NCBI GenBank assembly: GCA_040754295.1
Contig: JBFMCQ010000007.1
Coordinates: 1-64,000 of the forward strand
From: Solimonas sp040754295
Lineage (GTDB): Bacteria; Pseudomonadota; Gammaproteobacteria; Nevskiales; Nevskiaceae
Reading direction: 5' to 3'
DNA: 64,000 nucleotides
Positions 47,496 to 57,949 of this stretch are shown one piece after another. Within the stretch, counting starts at the first letter, position 1, and each line of letters opens with the position of its first letter. Below the pieces are notes generated by a model. That model was not told the origin of the DNA. It saw only the letters and a program-made list of their open reading frames with translations, and did no database searches. Both the position numbers and the translations under genes were made by a program.

Positions 47496-49471
47496 CAGGC
47501 CAGCGCGCTGAATCGTGCGGGCGCCAGGCGTGCGCGCAGTGCGCGCGGCAACGGCAGCGTCTGCGCCAGCCGATAGCGCAGGGCACTGATCTCCTCGTGC
47601 AGCCGGTCCTGCATCAGCGTCAGCGGCAGTCGCAGCAGGCTGCGCAGGACGTCGACCGCGAGCCGCCCCTTCGGATCTTTCTCGTAGAGCGAGCCGAAGC
47701 TGCCGGCGGCGGCGAAGAGTGCGCGCGACAGATGCAGGTAGTCGCGTCGAATGACCACGCCAGCATGCTGCGTATTGGACAGCAAGTGCAAGACAGTCTG
47801 GCCGCGAGCATGCAAACCTTCGAGCCCGCCGCGGTGCAGCTCGAAGACGAAGTTGCGCCGGGTCAGCGGGGTCACGCCTTTCTTGCGCAGCGTCTCGTCG
47901 AGCGCGGACTTGATCTGTGCGCGCCGCCCGACGTTGGCCTGCGGCTGCGTGCTGCAGGCGATCAGCGAGTCGGCCAGCATCGCCGTGTCGGCGGTCACCG
48001 CGGCCGCGAGATAATTCCAGACCGCGCTCCACTTGCCGTCGAGCGCGACGACGTTGCCCCAGTCGATCAGGTGCAGCGTGCCGTCGGATCCGACCATGAT
48101 GTTTCCGGGGTGCAGATCGCCGTGCATCTCGCGATGCACGAACACGTGATACAGCAGCGTGTACAACAGGCGCTCGGCCACGCGCTGCTGGAAGCGGCGG
48201 CGCTGCGCGGGCGGCAGACGCTCCAGCGCGCGCGTCAGGCTCGCCGCGTCGGACAGGAACTCCATCTCGATGATGCGGCGCGAGTGCCCGTACAGCTCCG
48301 GAACCTTCCACATCGTCGAGCGCAGGCTGCGCTCGTAGAAACGCAGATGATTCGCCGCCTCCTGGTCGAAGTCGAGCTCTTCCATGAAGCCGGCCACGAA
48401 CTCATCGACCTGCTCGTGCATCGCGCGCAGGAACGGTGCCAGCTTCGAATGCGGCGCCCAGTACTGTGACGACATGATCGCGAGTCCGAGCACCATCTTG
48501 CCGATCGCGAACTCGCGGTCGATGTTCTGGCGCCCCACCTTGATCACCACTGGGCGCAACACCTCGCGGCCGTCCTCGACGAACGGCTTCTTGGCGAGGT
48601 AGACCGAGCCGATCGAGCCCGAGCGCACCGGCTGCGCCGGATCGAAGTCCAGGTACAGCTTGTGCGGCGGCTTGCCGTGGCACTCGACGAAGGCCTGCTC
48701 GACCTCGTCGGCGCTCATCGGCGGGACGTCTTCGTGGAACACGGCGAGCTCGCGCGCGATCTCCTCGGGCAGGAAGTCCGCATTGGCCGCCGCCACCTGC
48801 GCCATCTTGACGAAGAACGGGCCGAACTCGTGGACCATGCGCGCGATCAGCTGCGCCTGCGCCTTGAAGTCCTTCGGATCGGTCTGGAAGAACGGCTTGA
48901 TGTAGCGCAGCGCGCGGATCTGCCGGCGCACGATCAGCAGGTCACTGCGCACCAGCGCCGCGCGCCGCAGGATCTCGTTGAGCTGCCACTGGTTGAAGCG
49001 GCGCCCGGCCTTGAGAATGTTGACGACCTCGACCAGCAGCGGCTCGTAGGTGCGGATCACCAGCCGCACCATGTCCAGCGTCAGCTCGCCCAGCCCCTTG
49101 AGTTCCGGCGACGAGAACAGCTCGTTGAAGAATTGCCAGAACTCCTGCACCAGCTGCTCGGGCACGGGCATCGGCGAGCGCGCAACCGCCTGCTCGACGA
49201 TGTAGCGGATCAGGTCTTCGGTGGACTGCTCGTTGGGAATCAGCCGGCGCGCGCGCAAATACGCCGTCAGACGCTCGGTGCTGCGCAGCAGTGGATGCCG
49301 GTACAGGCCGTCGAAGGCCGAATCGATCGCCGCCGCCAGTTCATCGCGGGTGACGTCGGTCTCCGAGCCGAGTACGCGCAGCAAGGGCACGAAGCCCTGT
49401 GACACCCGGTACGTCGAGACCGTGAGCGAGCGCAGCTCGCGCAGCAGGCCGGGGGACGCGATGTCGTCCAT
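47495..49471 (-). CDS. ABC1/AarF/UbiB-family kinase-like protein
   Basis: A 658-aa protein of the UbiB/ABC1 atypical kinase family. The core shows SGSIGSVYLAKK (Ala/Gly-rich loop), VVIKVGRQNI (Lys), MEELDFDQEAANHLRF, MEFLSD and the catalytic HGDLHPGNIMV with LIDWGNVV (metal Asp). It is about 110 residues longer than E. coli UbiB, mainly an N-terminal helical region of about 200 residues, and lacks the two C-terminal membrane helices. It is therefore a family relative rather than UbiB itself. ATG 49471 is used; a TTG nine codons upstream would overlap ribA. Confidence 0.85.
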   Translation of the reverse strand: MDDIASPGLLRELRSLTVSTYRVSQGFVPLLRVLGSETDVTRDELAAAIDSAFDGLYRHPLLRSTERLTAYLRARRLIPNEQSTEDLIRYIVEQAVARSPMPVPEQLVQEFWQFFNELFSSPELKGLGELTLDMVRLVIRTYEPLLVEVVNILKAGRRFNQWQLNEILRRAALVRSDLLIVRRQIRALRYIKPFFQTDPKDFKAQAQLIARMVHEFGPFFVKMAQVAAANADFLPEEIARELAVFHEDVPPMSADEVEQAFVECHGKPPHKLYLDFDPAQPVRSGSIGSVYLAKKPFVEDGREVLRPVVIKVGRQNIDREFAIGKMVLGLAIMSSQYWAPHSKLAPFLRAMHEQVDEFVAGFMEELDFDQEAANHLRFYERSLRSTMWKVPELYGHSRRIIEMEFLSDAASLTRALERLPPAQRRRFQQRVAERLLYTLLYHVFVHREMHGDLHPGNIMVGSDGTLHLIDWGNVVALDGKWSAVWNYLAAAVTADTAMLADSLIACSTQPQANVGRRAQIKSALDETLRKKGVTPLTRRNFVFELHRGGLEGLHARGQTVLHLLSNTQHAGVVIRRDYLHLSRALFAAAGSFGSLYEKDPKGRLAVDVLRSLLRLPLTLMQDRLHEEISALRYRLAQTLPLPRALRARLAPARFSALA

Positions 49472-49479
49472 GGGCGCGG

Positions 49480-50082
<603 letters not shown>

Positions 50083-50155
50083 AGAGGTCTCGGGGATGGC
50101 CGGGCAACCCGCTCAGTTTATCCGGAAACGTGGCAGCGCCGTGACGGCATCGTTG

Positions 50156-51577
50156 CTACGCGCCGAACCAGTTCTGCCCGCAGACCCGCAGCGTGCGGCC
50201 GTTGACGCCGCCGGCCGCGGGCGAAGCCAGGAAGGCGACCGCTTCGGCGATGTCTTCCGGCAAACCACCCTGCGACAGCGAATTGATACGGCGGCCGACC
50301 TCGCGCGGACCGAGCGGCATCGCGGCCGTCATCTGCGTTTCGATGAATCCCGGCGCGACCGCGTTGATCGCCCCGCCGCGCTGCGCGAGCAGCGGCGCCA
50401 TCGCGCCGACGTAACCGATGATGCCCGCCTTGCTCGCGCCGTAGTTGGTCTGGCCGGCATTACCGCCGATACCGCCGATCGAGGAGATGCAGACCAAGCG
50501 CGCGCCGTTCTTCAGGCCCTTCTGCAGCAGGCCATCGGTGATGCGCAGGATGGCGCCGAGGTTGATCGCCAGCACCAGATCCCAGTGCTCCGGCTTCATG
50601 TTGCGCAGCATCTTGTCGCGGGTGATGCCGGCGTTGTGCACGACGACGTCGAGCCCGCCGAAGCGCGCGGTCTCCGCAGCGATGCGCTCGGCGGCGTCCG
50701 TCGCGGTCACGTCGAGGGCCAGACCGTGGCCGCCGAGGCCGGCCATGGTCGCACCCAGACCGCCCTCCTGCGACGGGTGATCCACGCCGATGATCCGGGC
50801 GCCCTCGCGCGCCAGCACCTGCGAGATCGCCGCACCGATGCCGCGTGCCGCGCCGGTGACCAGCGCGCTCTTACCATGCAGGCTGCCCGGCAGGACGACC
50901 GCGGTATTCCCCGTGCCCTTGCCGACGACCAGCGACTGTCCGGACACGTAGGCAGCGTGCCCGGTCAGCAGGAAGCGCAGCGGCGCGTCCAGCCAGCGCT
51001 CGCCGCCGTCGAGCACTTCGATGAGATTGCAGGTGGAACCGTTCTTGCCGATCTCCTTGGCCAGCGAGCGCACGAAGCCACGCAGTGCAGTGGACGCGGT
51101 CTTGCCCGGCACGTCCTCGCAGGCGTCGGGATGCCGCGAGACGACAACGACGCGGCCGTTCGCCGGCAGACTGCGCACGAGCGGCTGGAAAAAGTCGAAC
51201 AGCTCACGCAGCTGCTCGGCGGACGCCAGACCGCTGCCGTCGAAGACCAGCGCGCGGCTGCGCACCTCGCCGCTGTCGGCACCGGGATTGCCGGCCAGCG
51301 CCAGCTGGAGCTCGGTCGCGGCCGCCTTCAGCGGCGCCAGCCCGGCGTGGTCGGGCACGATGCGCACGCCGGCACCGGCGTCGCTCAAGACCTTCAGTAA
51401 CGGCTTGGCCAGCACCGCGCGACTGTCGCCGCCGACGATGGCGAAACTGCCTTCGAGCGGCCGCTCCGACCATGGGCCATCGGCGCGGCGCAGGCGCGGC
51501 GGCATCGGCAGGCCGAGCGTCGATGCCAGCGCCTTGCCGAGCGGGGACTGAGTGAACTCGAGGTAGCGATCGTTCAT
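50156..51577 (-). CDS. High-molecular-weight FabG-like 3-oxoacyl-ACP reductase
   Basis: A 473-aa short-chain dehydrogenase of the FabG4 type. The first roughly 220 residues form a Rossmann-like domain without a proper cofactor motif. The second domain (from about residue 225) has GAARGIG, NAG (VHNAGITRDKML), the catalytic Ser (CISSIGG) and YxxxK (NYGASK). Such long FabG proteins use NADH and act on longer 3-oxoacyl-CoA/ACP. ATG 51577 follows Shine-Dalgarno aggag. The gap to the next gene upstream (51578-51831, 254 bp) is divergent and shows no firm promoter. Confidence 0.9.
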   Translation of the reverse strand: MNDRYLEFTQSPLGKALASTLGLPMPPRLRRADGPWSERPLEGSFAIVGGDSRAVLAKPLLKVLSDAGAGVRIVPDHAGLAPLKAAATELQLALAGNPGADSGEVRSRALVFDGSGLASAEQLRELFDFFQPLVRSLPANGRVVVVSRHPDACEDVPGKTASTALRGFVRSLAKEIGKNGSTCNLIEVLDGGERWLDAPLRFLLTGHAAYVSGQSLVVGKGTGNTAVVLPGSLHGKSALVTGAARGIGAAISQVLAREGARIIGVDHPSQEGGLGATMAGLGGHGLALDVTATDAAERIAAETARFGGLDVVVHNAGITRDKMLRNMKPEHWDLVLAINLGAILRITDGLLQKGLKNGARLVCISSIGGIGGNAGQTNYGASKAGIIGYVGAMAPLLAQRGGAINAVAPGFIETQMTAAMPLGPREVGRRINSLSQGGLPEDIAEAVAFLASPAAGGVNGRTLRVCGQNWFGA

Positions 51578-51831
51578 CGCTGCTCCTGATCGATCGGGTG
51601 ATGCGGCAATTATCCCAGGCGCGGCGCGAGACCGCCGTGGCACTGCACACGCCTGCACGCGCCGCCGCCGCCATTGACGTGCACCGGGGTCTGAAGGGAT
51701 AGTCCGCCTTCCGCGACGTGGACCTGCGCCACGACGCCTTGGGGGGCGCGCGGACGGCGCCGCCGGAGCAGCCCGCATCTTCCGCCGCATTGGCGCTCGA
51801 CAAGCATACTCCGGGAGGCTTGGGACGATCC

Positions 51832-52629
51832 ATGGGCACAAAGGGCGTGATCATGATCATCGCGGCCGTCGCGGTCGCTGCCGGCACGTATTTCGGCCTT
51901 GAGGCCGCGTTCCCGCCGCCCGAGCCCGATCCGGACAGTGGCCCGCTGGTCAGCGTCGAAGAGATCTTCGCCGGCCGCGTCGCGGTTGCCGACACCGGCG
52001 CGGCCAGTGCCGAAGACGCCACCGGCAAGCTCGCGGCACAGGACTTCGCGCCGCCCGATGCCGGGACGATGAACGCCACCGAGTTGGTGGACGCCGAGTC
52101 CCGGATGCCGTCACCCGCGCCCGACAACCCGACGGCCGCGCCAATGCCGGAACCGGAACCGGCGCCGGAACCGACGCCCGAGCCGAGCCCGGTCCCGACA
52201 CCCAAGCCCACGCCGGAGCCGACCGCAAAAGCTGCAAAAGCAGCTCCACCCGCACCGGCAGGCCTTCCGACGCCGAGACCCACCGCAGGCAAGAGCCCGC
52301 CGCCGAAGCTGACGCAGTGGTGGGGCCCAGAGTCGCCCGCCCGCCTCTCGATCATCTACGCCGGCTCCGCGGCGTACACGCGCGCCATCGTGCTGATGTT
52401 CAACGGCGCCTTCGACGACGCAAGCTCGGCGGACCGCAACCTGAGCGTCACCGGCCCCGGCGGCAAGGCCATGCAAGGCCGCTGGCAGGTCGGTGCCAAC
52501 AACAAGCGCATGCTGCTGTTCCCGGTCGACAGGCCGGGGATTTACACCGTCAGCGTCCAACCGGAACTCTCCGACCGCAATGGCCGCAAGCTCGGCAAGC
52601 GCCTCAGCGGCCCGGTGCAGGTGCGCTAG
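51832..52629 (+). CDS. Membrane-anchored protein with Pro-Glu repeat linker
   Basis: A 265-aa protein of unknown function. Residues 5-25 form a single membrane anchor. Residues about 100-145 are a stiff Pro-rich linker with repeated PEP/PTPEP units, then a Lys/Ala run. The C-terminal domain (about 165-265) looks like a beta-sandwich (LSIIYAGSAAYTRAIVLMFNGAF, NNKRMLLFPVDRPGIYTVSV). The TonB-like Pro-Glu/Pro-Lys linker would let the domain span the periplasm; a TonB C-terminal motif was not recognised. ATG 51832 is preceded by gggagg. Confidence 0.65.
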   Translation: MGTKGVIMIIAAVAVAAGTYFGLEAAFPPPEPDPDSGPLVSVEEIFAGRVAVADTGAASAEDATGKLAAQDFAPPDAGTMNATELVDAESRMPSPAPDNPTAAPMPEPEPAPEPTPEPSPVPTPKPTPEPTAKAAKAAPPAPAGLPTPRPTAGKSPPPKLTQWWGPESPARLSIIYAGSAAYTRAIVLMFNGAFDDASSADRNLSVTGPGGKAMQGRWQVGANNKRMLLFPVDRPGIYTVSVQPELSDRNGRKLGKRLSGPVQVR

Positions 52630-52678
52630 CTGGCCACCCCACAGGCAGCGATGCAGGACCCGATCCGGGGGAGCCGCA

Positions 52679-53989
52679 TCAAGACTCCTGCAGCACGTAG
52701 GTCGTCACCGGCGCTTCGATTCCCTTGACGTAACGCCGCCGCCGCTTCGCCGGCAGCGACTCGCCACTTTCGAGCAGCGTCGTTTCGTCGATGTGGATTT
52801 CGCCGTCGGCGGCCTTGTCGCAGAGCCGCGAGGCCAGGTTCACCGCCGGCCCCACCGCCATGTACTCGTAGCGCCCGCCATCGCCGACGATGCCGACGGC
52901 GACACTGCCGCTCGCCACGCCGACGCCCAGCCCCAGCTGCGGCGAGAAGCGCTTGATCACGGGTCGCACGCGCAGCTGCAGCTTGCGCGCAAGCCGGATC
53001 GCGCGCTGTGCGCGATCGGCATACGGCACCGGCGCGCCGATCAGGATCAGCGCGCCGTCGCCGGCCAAATCCTTCACGGTGCCGCCGAACTCCTGCGAGA
53101 CCGTGGCGACCGCGCCGTAGAACGCGCGCAACAGCCGCATCACCTGCTCCGGCCTGTGCATCTGCGCATGCGCGGTGAACTGGCGGATGTCGCAGCAGAC
53201 CACGGCGATGTCGACGCGCTTGCGCGCCATCGCGTATCGCAGGCCGCGTTCGCGCACCAGCTCGGCGACCTGCGGCGACAGAAACTGCGCCATGTACATG
53301 CCGCGCGCACCCTGGATCATGTAATAGCGCAGCGCGCCGACCAGAAATACCAGCTCGCCGACCGCGAGCATCAGCGGCGCCACCGACGCCGGCAGCACCA
53401 GTGACGTCGACAGAAACGGCAGCGCCGCCAGCGCACCCAGGATACGCACCTGCTCGGCGCGGTCCGGACGCTGGCGCAGCAGCAGCGCACCGGCGAGCAG
53501 CACCAGCAGGCCCGCGGGCACGGTCGGCAGCAGGAACACGCCGAAGCGCGGATCCGGCAGCCGCCCTTCGGCCATGCCCTGCGCCAACTCGTGGTAGCGC
53601 AGCTCGGGCAGCGCGGCGGCCAGCGCCGCATAGCCGAGCGCGAGGATCTGCGCGCTGCGGATCAGGACGTCGCGGCGGCGCTCACCGGCCGTGTCGGGCA
53701 CCGTGCGCGAGACGCGCAGGCCCCACTCGCAGCCGGCGATGAAGGTCAGCGCGTCGAGCAGCCCGATGCCGCGCAGCCACCACGGCATTTCCGGCGCAAA
53801 CCAGTGGCGCATGCCCAGCGCATTGACGTAGACGGTGACGCCGAGCAGGCCCAGGAACAGCGCCAGCGCGCGGCTCGTCGGGCTTGCGCGGTCGGTGAGC
53901 CAGAACATCAGGCCCATGCCCAGCGCGATGATCGCTACGACCTCGTACCCACTGGCCACCACCGCGTCTCCGTTGACCGAGTGCAGCAT
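52679..53989 (-). CDS. Membrane-bound class III adenylate/guanylate cyclase
   Basis: A 436-aa protein: six or seven membrane helices (residues about 12-235), a linker with QFLSPQVAELVRERG, then a class III nucleotide cyclase domain (about 265-400). The metal-binding Asp residues are in VVCCDIRQFTAHAQ and LAGDGALILIGAP. The end of the domain shows YEYMAVGPAVNLASRLCDKA with the expected Asn/Arg transition-state region. Substrate specificity (ATP or GTP) cannot be set with confidence. The start ATG 53989 directly abuts a palindromic element. Confidence 0.88.
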   Translation of the reverse strand: MLHSVNGDAVVASGYEVVAIIALGMGLMFWLTDRASPTSRALALFLGLLGVTVYVNALGMRHWFAPEMPWWLRGIGLLDALTFIAGCEWGLRVSRTVPDTAGERRRDVLIRSAQILALGYAALAAALPELRYHELAQGMAEGRLPDPRFGVFLLPTVPAGLLVLLAGALLLRQRPDRAEQVRILGALAALPFLSTSLVLPASVAPLMLAVGELVFLVGALRYYMIQGARGMYMAQFLSPQVAELVRERGLRYAMARKRVDIAVVCCDIRQFTAHAQMHRPEQVMRLLRAFYGAVATVSQEFGGTVKDLAGDGALILIGAPVPYADRAQRAIRLARKLQLRVRPVIKRFSPQLGLGVGVASGSVAVGIVGDGGRYEYMAVGPAVNLASRLCDKAADGEIHIDETTLLESGESLPAKRRRRYVKGIEAPVTTYVLQES

Positions 53990-54066
53990 TGTAGGAGCAC
54001 TCCGTGGGTTCAGCCCGCGGGCAGCCTCCGCCGTCGGGCTGAAGTCAGACCGACAGCCGACCTACA
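53990..54066. repeat. Extragenic palindromic element between divergent genes
   Basis: A 77-bp element with outer inverted ends tgtagg (53990-53995) and cctaca (54061-54066). It contains gtgggttcagcccgc and gtcgggctgaag cores that match palindromes at 2462-2479 and 30154-30167. It fills most of the 103 bp between the cyclase and uup start codons and so must overlap their promoters. Confidence 0.7.
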
Positions 54067-54092
54067 ATGCGCAGCCGTTTCACCAATCTTCC

Positions 54093-55955
<1,863 letters not shown>

Positions 55956-56180
55956 CGGTCGCGGAAATCAGAGCGGTGAGGGTCGTGCGTTTCATGGTTG
56001 CTCCTGGTGGTGGGGATCTGCTTGTCCCCGCCGGGGCCGATCGGGAAGATCGTCCCGCTGATGCCTCACCCATGTTCCGGGTCGCAGTTTGCCTGCGCCT
56101 GTACGCCGCCCGACGCTTCCGCAGACCTGTACCGACGTCCGCCCGTTCGGCGAGCAGGCCGTCGGCAAGGGGTCGCCGAC

Positions 56181-57374
56181 CTACGGAGCGGCGTCGGTCA
56201 GGGTCGCGACCACCGCTCTCCTGAACGGCGCCAGACGGCCGCCGATGCGCAGCGCAGCGCTGCGCGCCAGGCGTGCCGGCAGGCGATCGTCGGTGTAGAG
56301 CTTCACGATCGCGTTGGTGGCCAGATACAGCGGCCGGCTCGCGCGGCGATGGGCGCTCTGATAGCGCGCGAGTCCTGCGGCCTCGGCGATGTCGCTGCCG
56401 CGGGCCAGCGACATGCGGATTTCGCGCGCGAGGCTGTCCTGTCCGCGCAGGCCCAGATTGAAACCGTGCGCGGTGACCGGATGCATGCCGACGGCCGCAT
56501 CGCCGATCAGCGCATAGCGCTGCGCGACGAAGCGCTCGGCCCAGACGGCGACGAGCGGATAGGCGAAGCGTTCGCCGATCAGTTCCATCGCGCCGAGGCG
56601 TCCCTGCAGGCGCTGCTCGATGTTGCGCGCAAAGTCCGCCGGTGCGGTTCTGCGCAGCACGTCGATTTCGCGTGCGGGCAGGGTCAGCACGACCGAGCTG
56701 CGCTGGCCATTCATCGGTAGTGTCGCCAGCGTGGCGCCATAGTCGAACCACTCGCTGGCGGTGCCGTCGTGCGGCAGCTCGTGCGCCATGCGACAGACCA
56801 GCATGGTCTTGCCGAAGTCGTGCATCGCCGCAGGTATGCCCATTGCGCGCCGCGTCTCCGAAAAACGGCTGTCGGCGGCCACCACGAGTCGCGCGGTCAG
56901 CAAGCGGCCGTCGGCGAGGGTGAGCTCGGCGCGATCGGCGAGGCTACGCACGTGCACGACCCGCGTCGGCGCGATCAGCTCGACCTGCGGCTGTGTGCGC
57001 ACTGCCTCGAAGGCAGCGCGCCGGATCAGGTGGTTGGAGACCAGGTGGCCGAGTTCGCCTGTCTGGCCACTCTCGTGGGCAAAGCGCAGCGCGTAGGGCG
57101 AGCGGCCGTCTCGCACCTGGGCGATGCGCAGCGGTGCAATCTCGGCGGCGGGAATGTGCCGCCAGACGTCGAGGTCGCGCAGCAGGCGGGCCGACAGCTG
57201 CGTCAGCGCGATCTCGCGTCCGTCGAAGGCCGGCTCGGCCAGCGCCGACGGCTCCTGGCATTCGACCAGCGCGATCTGCAGCGCGGTGCCGGCCAGCGAG
57301 CGCGCGAAGCACAGGCCCGCGGGACCGGCGCCGACGATGACGACGTCGTAGTGCGGAATCGGTCGGGGATTCAT
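56181..57374 (-). CDS. ubiM: UbiM-type FAD-dependent ubiquinone hydroxylase
   Basis: A 397-aa flavin monooxygenase of the UbiH/F/I family. The FAD-binding GAGPAGL (about residues 16-22), the DG-type block VVAADSRFSETRR and the second FAD block YALIGDAAVGMHPVTAHGFNLGL are clear. Details such as DGREIALTQLSA, DFGKTMLVCR and PFRRAVVATL match UbiM, a broad 5-demethoxyubiquinol hydroxylase in some proteobacteria. It is convergent with uup; the 225-bp gap 55956-56180 shows no gene or clear terminator. Confidence 0.88.
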   Translation of the reverse strand: MNPRPIPHYDVVIVGAGPAGLCFARSLAGTALQIALVECQEPSALAEPAFDGREIALTQLSARLLRDLDVWRHIPAAEIAPLRIAQVRDGRSPYALRFAHESGQTGELGHLVSNHLIRRAAFEAVRTQPQVELIAPTRVVHVRSLADRAELTLADGRLLTARLVVAADSRFSETRRAMGIPAAMHDFGKTMLVCRMAHELPHDGTASEWFDYGATLATLPMNGQRSSVVLTLPAREIDVLRRTAPADFARNIEQRLQGRLGAMELIGERFAYPLVAVWAERFVAQRYALIGDAAVGMHPVTAHGFNLGLRGQDSLAREIRMSLARGSDIAEAAGLARYQSAHRRASRPLYLATNAIVKLYTDDRLPARLARSAALRIGGRLAPFRRAVVATLTDAAP

Positions 57375-57603
57375 GTCGGAGGGGCGGTAATGGCCTGTAC
57401 TGGTGCCCGGCAACCGGCGGGCAGGGAGGGAGAGCAGTCACATCCGGTAGAAGCGTCCGGGCAACCAGCATCAGGCCGGGTTCCATACTCCGCCTAAGCG
57501 GTGTGCACGGAGATGATCCAGGTCAACGCCGCGCAAGGTCGCGACGATGTAGGGACGAGGGCCTGCTGATGTTGTCAATCCCATTTGGATTGCGGAGCCG
57601 ACG

Positions 57604-57783
57604 TGTTTGACCCAGCGGAACATCGGCGTAGCGATGCAGATCCACGGCGGCAACGGGGTCACCAAGGAATTCCCGGTGGAAGGGCACTTCAGCAATGCCA
57701 AGGTGATGCCGATCCCCGACGGCACCACCGAGATCCAGAAGCTGGTGATCGGACGCATCCTCACCGGCATCGGCGCATTGTGA
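57604..57783 (+). pseudogene. Acyl-CoA dehydrogenase C-terminal fragment
   Basis: About 58 codons translate to TQRNIGVAMQIHGGNGVTKEFPVEG and then IPDGTTEIQKLVIGRILTG followed by a stop at 57781. These are the last two conserved blocks of an acyl-CoA dehydrogenase (substrate pocket IHGGNG and C-terminal IPDGTTEIQ). The remaining roughly 330 residues are missing upstream, where only about 230 bp of non-coding sequence lies. No start codon or Shine-Dalgarno stands at its beginning, so this is a broken gene remnant. Confidence 0.85.
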
Positions 57784-57949
57784 CCCGGGCGCTCGTGGCC
57801 GGTCTACTGCTGAGGGCGGCGTCGTGATGTGCGCCATCAAAAAGTTTGCTACGGTAAACCTCTGGCAACCACCGATTTGTCTACGGCTGGAGCCAAAGGA
57901 AAAGAGAAATCCAAGCGCCGCGAAGGCGCCGCCAGTGAGGAGACCATTC

